Shown here: in pieces, positions 39,647-49,968 of the stretch | Position numbering within the stretch: the stretch's first letter is position 1 | Layout of the letters: every line of letters begins with the position of its first letter | NCBI RefSeq assembly: GCF_003991905.1 | Contig: NZ_RSCL01000001.1 | Span: 124,001 to 188,000 of the forward strand | Direction: 5' to 3' | Origin: Dulcicalothrix desertica PCC 7102 | GTDB taxonomy: Bacteria > Cyanobacteriota > Cyanobacteriia > Cyanobacteriales > Nostocaceae | DNA: 64,000 nucleotides | Position numbers and translations under genes: made by a program | The notes under the pieces: model-generated | Told to the model about the DNA's origin: nothing | The model's database searches: none | What the model saw: only the letters and a program-made list of their open reading frames with translations

Positions 39647-41634
39647 CTTTTTGTCACGGTGGGTACAGTAAAGTGGAATTCGCTTCCTTGGTTTTTTCCT
39701 GTTGATTGTGCCCAGATGTCTCCTCCCCAACCTGAGACAATTTGACGACAAATTGCTAACCCTAGCCCTGTTCCTCCTGCTGTTCTTCTTAAGGCGCCTT
39801 CTTCTTGGTAAAAACGGTCGAATACAATTTCGAGACGATTTGGCTCGATTCCTCTACCTGTGTCGGCAATTGTGACTTCGACCATTTGCTCGCTGTTGAG
39901 GCGCCCAATGATTGTAATTTTTCCGTCGGGTGGAGTGAATTTACAAGCGTTGTCTATCAGCTTTGCAAAAACTTCTACTAGCCAATCTCCATCTGCCAAT
40001 ACTAAGGGCAAATTATCGGCGATGTTAGTAGTTATTTGTGGCAGATTTTCAATCGCTGTACGGGCACGTACTCGACTCAGGGCTAAATCGATACATTCCT
40101 GTAATGTCAATGATTCTGGATGCCATTCAACTCGACCGCTTTCAAGATTCGATAGTGTTAAGAAATCTTGCACGAGCTTTCGCATTCGCTCGGAATCTGA
40201 TAAGGCTGTGTTGAGCATTACTTGCTGCAATTCCAAGGGCATATCAGGTTCCGAAGCAAGGCTTTCTAAACAAACTTGAATTGTTGAAAGTGGTGTGCGT
40301 AGCTCGTGTCCAGTAATGGCGATTAAGTTACTACGGGTACGGTCGAGTGCTTCAAGTTGACTGTTGAGGTCTTCAAGGTTGGCAAACGACTCGGCTTGAA
40401 TTAATGCGGCGCCTATTTGAGTTGCTATTGCTTTAACTAAATCTATTTCGCCTGTGTGCCAAATGTGTGGCGAATTTCCACAGTAATGTAACTCAACAAT
40501 CCCCAACAATCGTCCTTGATAATAAACAGGTTCAAGTAACCAAGAACGAATTCCTAGTTTCTCTACGTGTTTCCATACCACGCTTGATGTTGATGTACGA
40601 CTGTCGTTCATTGTATCGGCAACGCACACCCCTTCTGAATGCTTTACAACTTCCGCAAATAACGGATTGTTGTCTAGCTGCCAAGTTTGTCCTTTTACCG
40701 ATGTTACCCCCGCACGAATAAACTCATGCTCGATTGTCGCTCCCAAGTCACTCACCTGTGCGCGATAAATTAAACACCTACAGGCGCCTAATATTTGTCC
40801 TAGTTCTTGCGCTGCTGCATGAAGTACTTCTTGTGGGTTTAATGAACGCCTAATTGTTGTTGTAATTGAGTTGACTAAACGCTCTTTTCGTGCTTGGGCG
40901 GCAATTGAACGATAAGCTTTATGCAATTTGTATTGACTCGCCTGCAAATAAGTTACTAAGCGCTGTACAAACGGATCTGTGTCTATATCACAGGCATACT
41001 CGTTTGTTTTTACAGGCTCTAAAACATCTTTGTACTTACCAATACCAAATCGGCGCCGAGCCGAGTTGATTTTTTTGGTTAGCTCCGGTCGGTAAGTTTG
41101 AATGCGCGTTAATAGCAAATCAGCAGCTTTCAGGCTAACACCTCGCTCCGACGTCCAGATTCCCTCAAACCTTCGCGCTGTGTCCATATCTAAGCTTGGA
41201 CTTAATTCGCGTAGGTCTTCCTCATCTTGACTATCGTGTCGGCTGGTTGAACGTGAAAACTCTCGACAAACCAAACAAGTGGCATAGTTTTGAGCAATCA
41301 CAATTAGATGCCATTCAAGACTGAGGGCATCTTCTGGTTCAAAAGCTACTTTTTCGTAATACTCGGAACTGCTAGTAAAATCAGTTTCCGGGGCAGCCAA
41401 AACATATACTTGGTCACTTCGTTGTGCTAGTCGCTCATATCGATGTGCCTCTTGGCGATAAAAACGCTCGCGCTGAAAACTGGCTATTACCAGCGGGGCT
41501 TCGAGAGTTGCCGCCAATACTTGGTCTTCCATCGCATGGGAGAGGGCTGTTAGCGAAGCTTTAAAATACAGTTGTGGACGTAGGTAGGGTAAGGTCTGTA
41601 GCAAATCGCTCAGTACCGAAGTCGAAATGCTCAT
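39622..41634 (-). CDS. DICT-domain sensor histidine kinase with GAF domain
   Basis: 670 residues, no membrane segments. The N-terminal DICT sensory domain (about 10-140) includes SVLSDLLQTLPYLRPQLYFK and WHLIVIAQNYATCLVCREF. A long helical region, a GAF domain (about 280-415), HisKA with AITGHELRTPLSTIQ (His near 441) and HATPase with ADTGRGIEP and TGLGLAICRQIV follow. DICT domains are typical of cyanobacterial light- and signal-related proteins, often with GAF. The start at MSISTSVLSD (41634) is preferred to ATG 41682. The last eight residues derive from a CTAACTCC repeat. Confidence 0.92.
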   Translation of the reverse strand: MSISTSVLSDLLQTLPYLRPQLYFKASLTALSHAMEDQVLAATLEAPLVIASFQRERFYRQEAHRYERLAQRSDQVYVLAAPETDFTSSSEYYEKVAFEPEDALSLEWHLIVIAQNYATCLVCREFSRSTSRHDSQDEEDLRELSPSLDMDTARRFEGIWTSERGVSLKAADLLLTRIQTYRPELTKKINSARRRFGIGKYKDVLEPVKTNEYACDIDTDPFVQRLVTYLQASQYKLHKAYRSIAAQARKERLVNSITTTIRRSLNPQEVLHAAAQELGQILGACRCLIYRAQVSDLGATIEHEFIRAGVTSVKGQTWQLDNNPLFAEVVKHSEGVCVADTMNDSRTSTSSVVWKHVEKLGIRSWLLEPVYYQGRLLGIVELHYCGNSPHIWHTGEIDLVKAIATQIGAALIQAESFANLEDLNSQLEALDRTRSNLIAITGHELRTPLSTIQVCLESLASEPDMPLELQQVMLNTALSDSERMRKLVQDFLTLSNLESGRVEWHPESLTLQECIDLALSRVRARTAIENLPQITTNIADNLPLVLADGDWLVEVFAKLIDNACKFTPPDGKITIIGRLNSEQMVEVTIADTGRGIEPNRLEIVFDRFYQEEGALRRTAGGTGLGLAICRQIVSGWGGDIWAQSTGKNQGSEFHFTVPTVTKSQELGVRS

Positions 41635-42565
41635 GCGTTTCTCGAGCAAAAATCTGGACAAAAAACCATCTCTCAGCTGCATTGTACAAATTACAACGGT
41701 CTTTCAATCCAAACACATGGTTGCGATATGTAAAGATTAGCAAAGCCGAAGCCGAAAGTTTTAGATTCCTCTCTATAGATATTTGTTTTTCTTATTATAC
41801 ATGGTTAGTTTCCTCTATATATTCGCACATCAGTTAAATTTTATCTACCCTAATAATGACAACTTGGCGCCATCACTCCAGTAGTATAATTAGCAATATT
41901 AAAAAAGTATTAATAATATTACATTTGTTTAAAATTATCTCAGTATTTCAATTGCTTATTTTTGTTGATACTCCCCTGTTTACAATATATCCAATACCAC
42001 TCCAGATGCATAACTATCCTTAAGACAAACCTTAACATAAGTTTAGATTTGTAGTTTAATTCACACTTAAGAGCCTTGTCCCAGATTCAACATATTATCA
42101 ACATATTAAGTGATAATCAGAACAGATGGTATTTTTATACAGTTAACTTTAAATTTAATTTATTAGTATACAAAAACACAATTCTGGCTCAATAGTAATA
42201 CGTAAAATTCAAATTCAATTAGTAGATTTAATTGGCAAGATGCAGATATTGCGATGTTTGACAAATTAATGTAATATAACTTTGTTGAAAAATATAATTA
42301 CAAAATCATGTAAAATAAACTCAATTGTAAACTATTTATTTCAGATGGTTTTGCACGTGTAACTTTATCGTCATAAGTAGTTTAATCCTTGTCAGCAAAG
42401 ACTTTGATGGGGGAAATGAGTTTGAAAATAACTTTAAAAACAGCAGGTAAATCATTTCCCTATGCCTTGAAGAAAAGTGAGTATTTATATACTCACTTAC
42501 TTCAACATCTCGTCTTGCATTTTCAACAGTAGTAGGCATTTTCCTTTACCTGCTTGCGGTGAAAC
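41635..42565. other. 931-bp intergenic region with one strong hairpin
   Basis: A long AT-rich spacer between divergent genes. The clearest structure is AGTGAGTAT-TTAT-ATACTCACT (42476-42497), a perfect 9-bp hairpin 68 bp before the glycosyltransferase start. It is not followed by a T-run. A short minus-strand frame covers it but is not convincing. No tRNA or conserved gene was seen. The region is large enough to hide a small RNA. Confidence 0.5.
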
Positions 42566-43597
42566 ATGAAAATTGCGATTGTTGCTCCTTTATGGGAACG
42601 TGTACCTCCTAAAGGTTATGGTGGTATTGAACTAATTGTTAAGTTATTAACCGACGAATTAGTTCGGCGTGGTCATGACGTCACATTATTTGCTTCAGGA
42701 GATTCAATAACAGCAGCAAAACTTAAAACAGTACACCCACAAGCGCTACGACTTGACCCGAATATCAAGGAACCGGGTATTTATGAGCATATGCTCCTCG
42801 CTGATGTTTTCCAGCACGCGCATCATTTTGATGTTATCCACTCTCACTTTGGCTACCAAGCTCTTTCTTACAGCAGTTTCGTCAAAACTCCTACTGTTCA
42901 CACACTCCACGGCGCCTTTTCTGAGGAAAATGAGAAAATATACCGTCGCTTTGCTTGGCAGAAGTTCATTAGTATTAGCTTTTCGCAACGCGAACCACGT
43001 TTGGGCTTAAATTACATTCACACCGTCTATAACGGTATCGACACAAGCGTCTACGCTTTTAACTCAGAACCCGTACAACCACCATTACTAGCTTTTGTTG
43101 GACGCATATCGCCAGAAAAAGGCCCCGTCGAAGCCATCAAAATTGCCCGTGCGACTGGCTTACCCTTAAAAATGGCGGGTAAAATTGACGTTGTAGATAA
43201 AGATTTTTACACCGAGCAAGTTGAACCACTCATCGATGGTGAGCAAATTCAGTTTTTGGGTGAAGTCTCTCACGAAGAAAAGGTGAAACTTCTATCAGAA
43301 GCATCTGTAACTTTATTCCCCATTAATTGGCGAGAACCATTTGGTTTAGTAATGATTGAGTCAATGGCAACTGGTACACCTGTTGTTGCTATGGGTCTGG
43401 GGTCTGTACCCGAAGTTATTGCTCACGACAAAACTGGTTACGTGTGTCACTCTCTTGAAGCCATGATTGAAATGGTTCCTTATGCTATGAAGCTTGACCG
43501 TCATACTTGTCGCGAGTATGTTGTTAACCGCTTTAGTGTTGAATCTATGGCATCGGAGTATGAACGCGCTTATTCGATGGTTATGGGCAACGGATAA
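42566..43597 (+). CDS. GT4-family glycosyltransferase
   Basis: 343 residues with a GT-B fold. It opens MKIAIVAPLWERVPPKGYGG, the family donor/acceptor loop, and continues with DVIHSHFG, PTVHTLHG, VYNGIDTSVY, FVGRISPEKGPVEAI and the EX7E signature EPFGLVMIESMATGTPVV. It transfers a sugar from an activated donor to an unknown acceptor. The debranching-like glucosidase gene downstream (44167) may share a role in saccharide metabolism. The last residues (GNG) are formed by an AACGGATG repeat. Confidence 0.92.
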   Translation: MKIAIVAPLWERVPPKGYGGIELIVKLLTDELVRRGHDVTLFASGDSITAAKLKTVHPQALRLDPNIKEPGIYEHMLLADVFQHAHHFDVIHSHFGYQALSYSSFVKTPTVHTLHGAFSEENEKIYRRFAWQKFISISFSQREPRLGLNYIHTVYNGIDTSVYAFNSEPVQPPLLAFVGRISPEKGPVEAIKIARATGLPLKMAGKIDVVDKDFYTEQVEPLIDGEQIQFLGEVSHEEKVKLLSEASVTLFPINWREPFGLVMIESMATGTPVVAMGLGSVPEVIAHDKTGYVCHSLEAMIEMVPYAMKLDRHTCREYVVNRFSVESMASEYERAYSMVMGNG

Positions 43598-43655
43598 AAC
43601 GGATGTAACGGATGTAGCTGATCAACTATCCGTTACATCCGCTACATCCGTTGCC
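43586..43655. repeat. AACGGATG inverted repeat with perfect GGCAACGG ends
   Basis: The element starts GGCAACGG and ends CCGTTGCC. It contains CGGATGTAACGGATGTA and its inverted copy, and overlaps the glycosyltransferase stop codon. Same family as 13807-13912. Confidence 0.85.
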
Positions 43656-44166
43656 AGATATATTATAAATACTTATATATGTAAGAAAGGCTTTTGCTTG
43701 GCTTAATCAACTAGTAATCGCTTGTTAAGCAGTTTTTTCAAGTATTTTGTTCTTTTAGAACAATTATAGGCGTTTTTTAACATATATAATTTAATCAAAT
43801 AGAAAAACTTTTGATATCAGGCGCCATTTATGCGTTAAAGCTGTAATAATGTTTTCGGTTGATTTGTGTCTTGAAATTTACATTTAATCATACGGAAATC
43901 AACACATTTTTATCGTCTTTGACATACTATCTGGCGTTATAATCTATAAAATTTCTAAAAGATTTACATAAGTTAACAAAGCGACTCGTTGCGTTTATTG
44001 TGTAAGTTTTATACCAAAATGCTTGGTATAGATATTTCTAACAGTGCTGTTTGCGGTTCTACGGCAACACGGCAATAACGAATTGAATTAAAAAAAAGGC
44101 GCCTTTTTTCCTGTTGACGCTTTTTTGACGAAGAAACTAGACCTGTTATCACCTGGAAATTGGAGC
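43656..44166. other. Intergenic region upstream of the glucosidase gene
   Basis: About 500 bp of AT-rich sequence. It includes AAAAGGCGCCTTTT (a GGCGCC palindrome extended to 14 bp, 44094-44107) near the downstream gene. No gene, tRNA or clear promoter pair was recognised. Confidence 0.45.
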
Positions 44167-46452
44167 ATGACACCGGATACATTAATCGCACCGGAAAAAA
44201 TTTTGCTGGACGGAAAAGCTTTTGTCCCTGCCGACCAAATCCCTATTCCTGAATGGCCCTGTGTGGCTAGCTCGCGTCCACAGCCTACATTAACTATTAA
44301 AGATGACGATTTATTTTTAGTTACAGATACTTTAGGTAATATTTCTGGGTGCGGTCTTGGTGACAGCAACCCAAGTATGGGATTATTTTGTTCAGATACA
44401 CGCTTTTTAAGTCGCTTAGAGTTACAAATTGACGGATACTCGCCTGTTTTATTAAGCAGTACTGCTGATAAAGGGTTTTCATTATCTGTTTTATGTACTA
44501 ATCCGCGTATTGATGAGCGTTTACGACCTGATACGATTGGTATTCGTCGTGAGCTTGTGTTAAACGGCGCCTTATTTGAAGAAATAGAAGTATCTAATTA
44601 CAGTACTACAACAATTAGTTTTGAGCTTAGTCTTAGTTTTGACGGTGATTTTGCCGATTTATTTGAAGTGCGTGGACATGGCAGAGAAAAACGCGGCCGC
44701 TTATTGCGTTTAGCTGAAGGGGTCTCTCATCTTGAGGTGCCATCAGAAGAAGACCATGAACATCATCATAATTCAGACGAAGTAACCGAAAAGTCTTTAT
44801 TCCTTGCTTATCAGGGTTTAGATGGAATAATAATGGAGTCGCGGATTAAGTTCCAGCACCGTCAGCCAGATTATTTTAAAGGTTATACAGCACTTTGGCG
44901 GTTTGAACTGGCGCCGCATGAAAAGCAAAAAATAGGTTATCGTGCTAGACCTGTTACAAATAATAAGTCGAGTTCAATTGTCAGTGCGCCTGTAACATTA
45001 GGTCAGGCGAAAGCTGCTGAAGTAATGGAAGAGCAAAACTGGGTACAGCAAATAACCCGGATTCGCGCTGATAAAGGTATATTCAACCGAGTTATCGAGC
45101 GTGCGGAACAGGATATGTATTTGCTACGACAGTCATTTGGTAAGCATAAAACCGTATCCGCTGGAGTACCTTGGTTTTCGACGCTGTTTGGACGCGACTC
45201 AATAATCACCGCTTCGCAAACCTTGATGTTAAATCCTGAAATTGCGAAGGAAACTCTTACTTTATTAGCTATATACCAAGGTAAGCTCGAAGACGAATGG
45301 CGTGAAGAGGAACCAGGAAAAATTCTACACGAATTACGATTTGGAGAATTAGCACGCTGTAAAGAAGTACCTCATACTCCTTATTACGGTACAGTCGATG
45401 CGACTCCATTATGGTTAATGCTTTATGCTGAATACTACGCTTGGACACATGACTCTGAAACCCTAGAAAATTTGTGGAATAATGCGCTTTCCGGGATGGA
45501 ATGGATTGACCGCAATATGAAACAAACAGGTTATTTAAGCTATCACCGCAGGTCGAGACTAGGTTTAGCAAACCAAGGTTGGAAAGATTCTGGTGATTGT
45601 ATAGTTAACCGTAAAGGTGAACTTGCCTATGGTTCAATAGCACTGTGTGAAGTACAAGCGTATGTTTATGCTGCTAAATTACGTCTGGCTGAAATTGCCC
45701 GAATGAAAAAGCGTTTAGATTTAGCAGACCGTTGGACTGATGAAGCGCGTAGTCTGAAAATGCGTTTTAACCGTGATTTTTGGATGGAAGACCAAGATTT
45801 CTGTGCCCTAGCTTTAGATGGTGATGGGAAACATGTAGATAGTATTACTTCTAACCCAGGTCACTGTTTACAACTAGGTATATTTACTCCCGAAAAAGCT
45901 TACAGCGTTGCCGAAAGATTACGGGCGCCGGACATGTATAACGGTTGGGGTATTCGTACCTTGAGCAGCTTATCACCTGCATACAATCCAATGGGATACC
46001 ATATTGGTTCCGTGTGGCCCCATGACAACTCAATGATTGCTATGGGGTTACGTTCCCTCGGTTTAATAGACCAAGCACTCGAAGTTTTTCAGGGACTAGT
46101 TGACATGACCAGCGTTCAACCATACCAACGTCCACCTGAACTACTTTGTGGATACGAACGTGATGGAGATAACGCTCCAGTGCTATATCCTGTAGCATGT
46201 TCACCACAAGCATGGGCAACTGGTAGCGTCTTCCAACTAATACAAATGATTGTCAATCTTGTTCCAGATGCACCAAACAACTGCCTTAGAGTTATTGACC
46301 CAGCTTTACCCGAATCAATTACTCACCTTTCTATACACAACTTACGTGTAGGTCCAACTATTCTCGACCTAGAATTTGAGCGTTCAGGTAACACAACAGC
46401 TTGCCGTGTAGCTAAAAAACGCGGCAACCTACGTGTCGTTATTGAAGCCTAA
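44167..46452 (+). CDS. Amylo-alpha-1,6-glucosidase / glycogen-debranching-like enzyme
   Basis: About 761 residues. The N-terminal domain (FLVTDTLGNISGCGLGDSNP, GLFCSDTRFLSRLEL) is the glycogen-debranching N-terminal beta-sandwich. The C-terminal part is an (alpha/alpha)6 barrel with GVPWFSTLFGRDSIITA, NQGWKDSGDC, YHIGSVWPHDNSMIA and CSPQAWATGSVFQL, motifs of the GDE/GH15-like family. The expected reaction is hydrolysis of alpha-1,6 or similar glucosidic bonds in storage glucan. The ATG at 44167 is preferred. An in-frame TTG at 44125 would add 14 residues. A perfect palindrome follows its stop. Confidence 0.9.
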   Translation: MTPDTLIAPEKILLDGKAFVPADQIPIPEWPCVASSRPQPTLTIKDDDLFLVTDTLGNISGCGLGDSNPSMGLFCSDTRFLSRLELQIDGYSPVLLSSTADKGFSLSVLCTNPRIDERLRPDTIGIRRELVLNGALFEEIEVSNYSTTTISFELSLSFDGDFADLFEVRGHGREKRGRLLRLAEGVSHLEVPSEEDHEHHHNSDEVTEKSLFLAYQGLDGIIMESRIKFQHRQPDYFKGYTALWRFELAPHEKQKIGYRARPVTNNKSSSIVSAPVTLGQAKAAEVMEEQNWVQQITRIRADKGIFNRVIERAEQDMYLLRQSFGKHKTVSAGVPWFSTLFGRDSIITASQTLMLNPEIAKETLTLLAIYQGKLEDEWREEEPGKILHELRFGELARCKEVPHTPYYGTVDATPLWLMLYAEYYAWTHDSETLENLWNNALSGMEWIDRNMKQTGYLSYHRRSRLGLANQGWKDSGDCIVNRKGELAYGSIALCEVQAYVYAAKLRLAEIARMKKRLDLADRWTDEARSLKMRFNRDFWMEDQDFCALALDGDGKHVDSITSNPGHCLQLGIFTPEKAYSVAERLRAPDMYNGWGIRTLSSLSPAYNPMGYHIGSVWPHDNSMIAMGLRSLGLIDQALEVFQGLVDMTSVQPYQRPPELLCGYERDGDNAPVLYPVACSPQAWATGSVFQLIQMIVNLVPDAPNNCLRVIDPALPESITHLSIHNLRVGPTILDLEFERSGNTTACRVAKKRGNLRVVIEA

Positions 46453-46454
46453 AC

Positions 46455-46486
46455 ATGTAGAGACGCGATATATCGCGTCTCTACAT
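46455..46486. repeat. Perfect 32-nt palindrome, TGTAGAGACGCGAT family
   Basis: ATGTAGAGACGCGATA is followed directly by its exact reverse complement. It lies 2 bp after the glucosidase stop and 4 bp before the convergent DUF2973 gene, so it probably serves as a bidirectional terminator or cruciform. Its outer edges match the repeat pair at 10363-10426. Confidence 0.9.
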
Positions 46487-46489
46487 TAA

Positions 46490-46804
46490 TTATTTTTCTT
46501 CTTGAACGTCGCTTTTGTGTCCAGGTGATGCTTCAAATATTGCATCAAGCTGCTGACGAGCGTCTTCTACGTTAATAGAACGCATTACTAATAAAGGTTC
46601 TTTAATTAAATTGCCCGAACTATCCAACAATTCTGGATGAGGCACAAATTGCTTTCTTGCTGTGTAACCGTAATTACCACCTTGTGGTCTTGTTGTATAT
46701 GTTCGCTCTCTATCAAAACTAAACATAATTAAGTTACGAATCAAATTCGCAACAGCAATAATCGCGAGAACTGTAAAAGCAAGAATGTAAATAAGGTGTA
46801 ACAT
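46490..46804 (-). CDS. DUF2973 family membrane protein
   Basis: 104 residues. One N-terminal membrane helix (LHLIYILAFTVLAIIAVANLI), then a basic loop FDRERTYTTRPQ and the conserved FVPHPELLDSSGNLIKEPLL. This matches the cyanobacteria-specific DUF2973 family, whose function is unknown. ATG 46804 is preceded by GGAGG at 9-nt spacing, which decides the start against the in-frame TTG at 46819. The neighbouring minus-strand gene is DUF2605, a pairing I recall from other cyanobacteria. Confidence 0.88.
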   Translation of the reverse strand: MLHLIYILAFTVLAIIAVANLIRNLIMFSFDRERTYTTRPQGGNYGYTARKQFVPHPELLDSSGNLIKEPLLVMRSINVEDARQQLDAIFEASPGHKSDVQEEK

Positions 46805-47053
46805 AGGGGTTTCCTCCAAGGCAGCGTATTATTAAAGGGTTTATAAATCGATACTAGATTTGCAGTTTGTACTTGATACTGAAATTTAAATGCAATCAAA
46901 TCAAAACAAGAACTACGAAAACTTACTTAACTAGCTAAATATTGGGCTACACTCTTATCTTTTATCGATACTAAGTAGCATAATATACTTTAATCTGAAG
47001 ATAAACTGGTTAAATCATTTCTTTGTAATTGTAAAGTAATATAGCTGTACTTC

Positions 47054-47371
47054 CTACACTTCACCTTGAGCGCGATGATTCATAGCCACATTCCAACATT
47101 CGGTAACAAGCTGATGCCAAGGCATTAAGGCTTCCATATCGATTCCAACTTGTCCAGAGGTCGCGCTAAACATCATCTTCGCAGTATTTACCTGTTCTTG
47201 CGCGGTCTTTACTCGCTGCTTCAAGTCTGACTGCTGCTGTGTACTCATAAAATCAATCCGCTCAGTTTCAAGCAAGTGCAAGGCACGGGCAAACCAGTAC
47301 TGGAAATCTTCCAATAAAGGCTGTAAAACTGACTTTAGTAATTCCGGTTCTGGTAGATTTGAGTCCCGCAT
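47054..47371 (-). CDS. DUF2605 family protein
   Basis: 105 residues, soluble and helical. Signature phrases are LPEPELLKSVLQPLLEDFQY, WFARALHLLETERI and MPWHQLVTECWNVAM. It belongs to the cyanobacterial DUF2605 family of unknown function. It lies upstream of the DUF2973 gene on the same strand with a 249-bp gap. The conserved association suggests a joint role, which is inference. Confidence 0.85.
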   Translation of the reverse strand: MRDSNLPEPELLKSVLQPLLEDFQYWFARALHLLETERIDFMSTQQQSDLKQRVKTAQEQVNTAKMMFSATSGQVGIDMEALMPWHQLVTECWNVAMNHRAQGEV

Positions 47372-48083
47372 AAATGAGAAGCATACTTCTAACTTTCTTA
47401 TTAATATTAACTTTTTTAACGATTCTTAACACTCTAGAATCATAAGATACTTCTCACACCTGGCATTTTGTAGCAAGGGCTACAATCTATATTATAGTCG
47501 ATTTGATTAATTACCTGTAAAACTTTAACTATATAGGGAACACAAACCTTTTACTGTCAATATGTACAGTTATGATACAAAAACATGACTTTTACCTTAG
47601 TCCGACTCTATCGTTAACATAGATGCAGAACTATGTTCTGTTCTTCGGCGCCTCAAAAGTGCAAAAATCACATTTGTAACAAGTCCAATACCAAAATTAA
47701 TTTTGCGATTGGAATATTAAAATTACCATTACAGGTAATCAAAAGCAAATTGATTTAGTTTTTTAATTTAAGTACTAATTAAGTAGTAAGTCAATGTGTC
47801 AGAGGAGGTATCTTTGTGTAAAGATGAACAGAATATAAATATTTTATTAAGAAAGCATGAGAGAATATATCGCGCCGTAGCGGTATCTATAGGTTAGAGT
47901 TTGTTGACTTGATATTGTTAAAATCATCCTCCACATGGCTTAAGTTGTGAATGACGGGCGACCTAGGAGCGGCGCCACAATAATCAAAAACGACCATGTT
48001 AGTATAGGAACTATTTTTTTACAATATAAGCGCAAGTCCAAATACAAAGTAATTAAAGAATTAAGCCAAAGGTAAAACAGCCG
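47372..48083. other. 712-bp intergenic region upstream of thrS
   Basis: Contains a TACTTCTCACACC sequence near 47448 and a small hairpin, TGTAGC/GCTACA (about 47469-47484). Two GGCGCC sites (47648, 47972) are present. No threonine-rich leader frame, tRNA or terminator was found. It is long enough for one or two small RNAs, but I see no firm candidate. Confidence 0.45.
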
Positions 48084-49937
48084 ATGTCGCCAAACGTAAC
48101 ACAACTAGATAATAATCAGCCAGAGCAATCAGAGCAATCATCCGTCGAAAAAATTAGTTTACCCCGCACAAGCGAGTCGGAAAGCTTGAAGAAAATTCGC
48201 CATACGACTTCTCACGTCATGGCAATGGCAGTACAAAAGCTGTTTCCCAAGGCACAAGTTACAATTGGTCCTTGGATTGAAAATGGTTTTTACTACGACT
48301 TTGATAGTCCAGAACCTTTTGCTGAGAAGGATTTAAAATCCATCTACAAGGAGATGATAAAGATTATCAACCGTAAACTGCCAGTAACGCACGAAGAAGT
48401 TAGTCGAGAAGAAGCGGAACGTCGAATTAACGCAATTAACGAGCCTTACAAGTTAGAAATACTAGCGGACATCAAGCAAGAACCCATAACAATTTACCAT
48501 GTGGGTGACCAATGGTGGGATTTGTGTGCAGGACCTCACGTTGACAATACAGGTGATTTAAACCCGAAAGCAATTGAACTTGAAACTTTAGCAGGCGCCT
48601 ATTGGCGTGGCGACGAAACCAAGGCACAATTACAGCGTATATATGGCACCGCATGGGAAACACCCGAACAGCTAGCAGAGTACAAGCGACGTAAAGAAGA
48701 AGCACTACGTCGTGACCACCGTAAACTAGGCAAAGAGTTAGGGTTATTTATATTCTCTGACTTAGTAGGGCCGGGTTTACCATTATGGACACCCAAAGGC
48801 ACTTTGTTACGGAGTCTTTTAGAAAATTATCTCCAACAAGAACAAATTAAACGCGGTTACTTGCCTGTTGTTACTCCTCACATTGCCAAAGTTGATTTGT
48901 TTAAAACTTCGGGACACTGGCAGAAGTACAAAGAAGACATGTTTCCTCTCATGGCAGAGGATGAAGAAGCGAAAGCTCTGGAAATGGGTTTTGTCATGAA
49001 ACCAATGAACTGTCCTTTCCACATCCAGATATATAGCAGCGAACTACGCTCATACCGTGAGTTACCAATGCGTCTCGCCGAGTTTGGCACAGTATACCGC
49101 TACGAACAATCTGGAGAATTAGGTGGTTTAACACGTGTGCGCGGATTTACAGTTGATGACTCGCACTTATTTGTAACACCCGAACAACTCGACTCTGAAT
49201 TTCTCAACGTCGTTGATTTAATATTGTCAGTGTTCAAAAGTTTGCAACTAAAGAACTTTAAAGCACGCTTAAGTTTCCGCGACCCAGAAAGCGACAAATA
49301 CATAGGTTCAGACGAAGCATGGGAAAAAGCTGAGGGTGCCATTCGTCGCGCAGTTGAAAATTTGGGAATGGACCACTTTTTAGGTATAGGAGAAGCTGCC
49401 TTCTACGGTCCCAAATTAGACTTTATCTTCCAAGACGCATTAGAAAGAGAATGGCAACTTGGAACGGTACAAGTTGACTACAACTTACCCGAACGCTTCG
49501 ATTTAGAATATGTTGCTGAAGACGGTTCACGTAAACGTCCAATTATGATACATCGGGCGCCATTTGGTTCCTTAGAACGATTAATTGGTATTTTAATTGA
49601 AGAATACGCAGGTGACTTTCCATTATGGTTGGCGCCAGAGCAAGCACGTTTACTACCAGTAAGCGAACAATTCTTAGACTACGCCAAAGAAGTTGCTGCC
49701 AAAATGCGCGCTGTAGGTATCCGTGCAGAAGTAGATATCAGTGGAGACAGACTAGGTAAAATAATTCGTAACGCCGAAAAACAAAAAATACCAGTAATGG
49801 CAGTAGTAGGCGCCAAAGAAGTAGAAACAAACACCCTAAGTATCCGCACACGCGCATCAGGAGAACTAGGAAGCGTAGCAGTAACAGAAGTCATCGACAA
49901 AATGAAAAACGCAATCACCAACTTCGAGAACTTCTAA
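48084..49937 (+). CDS. thrS: Threonyl-tRNA synthetase lacking the TGS domain
   Basis: 617 residues, class II aminoacyl-tRNA synthetase. It begins with a non-homologous 35-residue tail and then the editing domain (HTTSHVMAMAV with the HxxxH metal/editing motif, and WWDLCAGPHV). The N-terminal TGS domain found in E. coli ThrRS is absent. The catalytic core has MNCPFHIQIY (zinc-ligand Cys), motif 2 GTVYRYEQSGELGGLTRVRG and motif 3 GSLERLIGILIEEY. The C-terminal anticodon-binding domain is complete (ISGDRLGKIIRNAEKQKIP). Editing-competent, zinc-type ThrRS of cyanobacterial form. Confidence 0.96.
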   Translation: MSPNVTQLDNNQPEQSEQSSVEKISLPRTSESESLKKIRHTTSHVMAMAVQKLFPKAQVTIGPWIENGFYYDFDSPEPFAEKDLKSIYKEMIKIINRKLPVTHEEVSREEAERRINAINEPYKLEILADIKQEPITIYHVGDQWWDLCAGPHVDNTGDLNPKAIELETLAGAYWRGDETKAQLQRIYGTAWETPEQLAEYKRRKEEALRRDHRKLGKELGLFIFSDLVGPGLPLWTPKGTLLRSLLENYLQQEQIKRGYLPVVTPHIAKVDLFKTSGHWQKYKEDMFPLMAEDEEAKALEMGFVMKPMNCPFHIQIYSSELRSYRELPMRLAEFGTVYRYEQSGELGGLTRVRGFTVDDSHLFVTPEQLDSEFLNVVDLILSVFKSLQLKNFKARLSFRDPESDKYIGSDEAWEKAEGAIRRAVENLGMDHFLGIGEAAFYGPKLDFIFQDALEREWQLGTVQVDYNLPERFDLEYVAEDGSRKRPIMIHRAPFGSLERLIGILIEEYAGDFPLWLAPEQARLLPVSEQFLDYAKEVAAKMRAVGIRAEVDISGDRLGKIIRNAEKQKIPVMAVVGAKEVETNTLSIRTRASGELGSVAVTEVIDKMKNAITNFENF

Positions 49938-49947
49938 CACTCATGTA

Positions 49948-49968
49948 GCACAGGCATCCTGCCTGTGC
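49948..49968. repeat. CACAGGCA palindrome downstream of thrS
   Basis: GCACAGGCA-TCC-TGCCTGTGC lies 11 bp after the thrS stop. Same hairpin family as 1623 and 6917. Confidence 0.85.

Noticed and set aside
42336-42539. Minus-strand 67-codon frame with a purine-rich site before its ATG
   Set aside because: It is composed largely of AT-rich codons, overlaps a perfect hairpin, and starts only 26 bp from a divergent gene. No recognisable protein character.
47441-47490. Yfr1-like small RNA: TACTTCTCACACC followed by a small hairpin
   Set aside because: Yfr1 has ACTCCTCACAC between two hairpins and a T-rich terminator. Here one base differs, the 3' hairpin is only 6 bp and no T-run follows.
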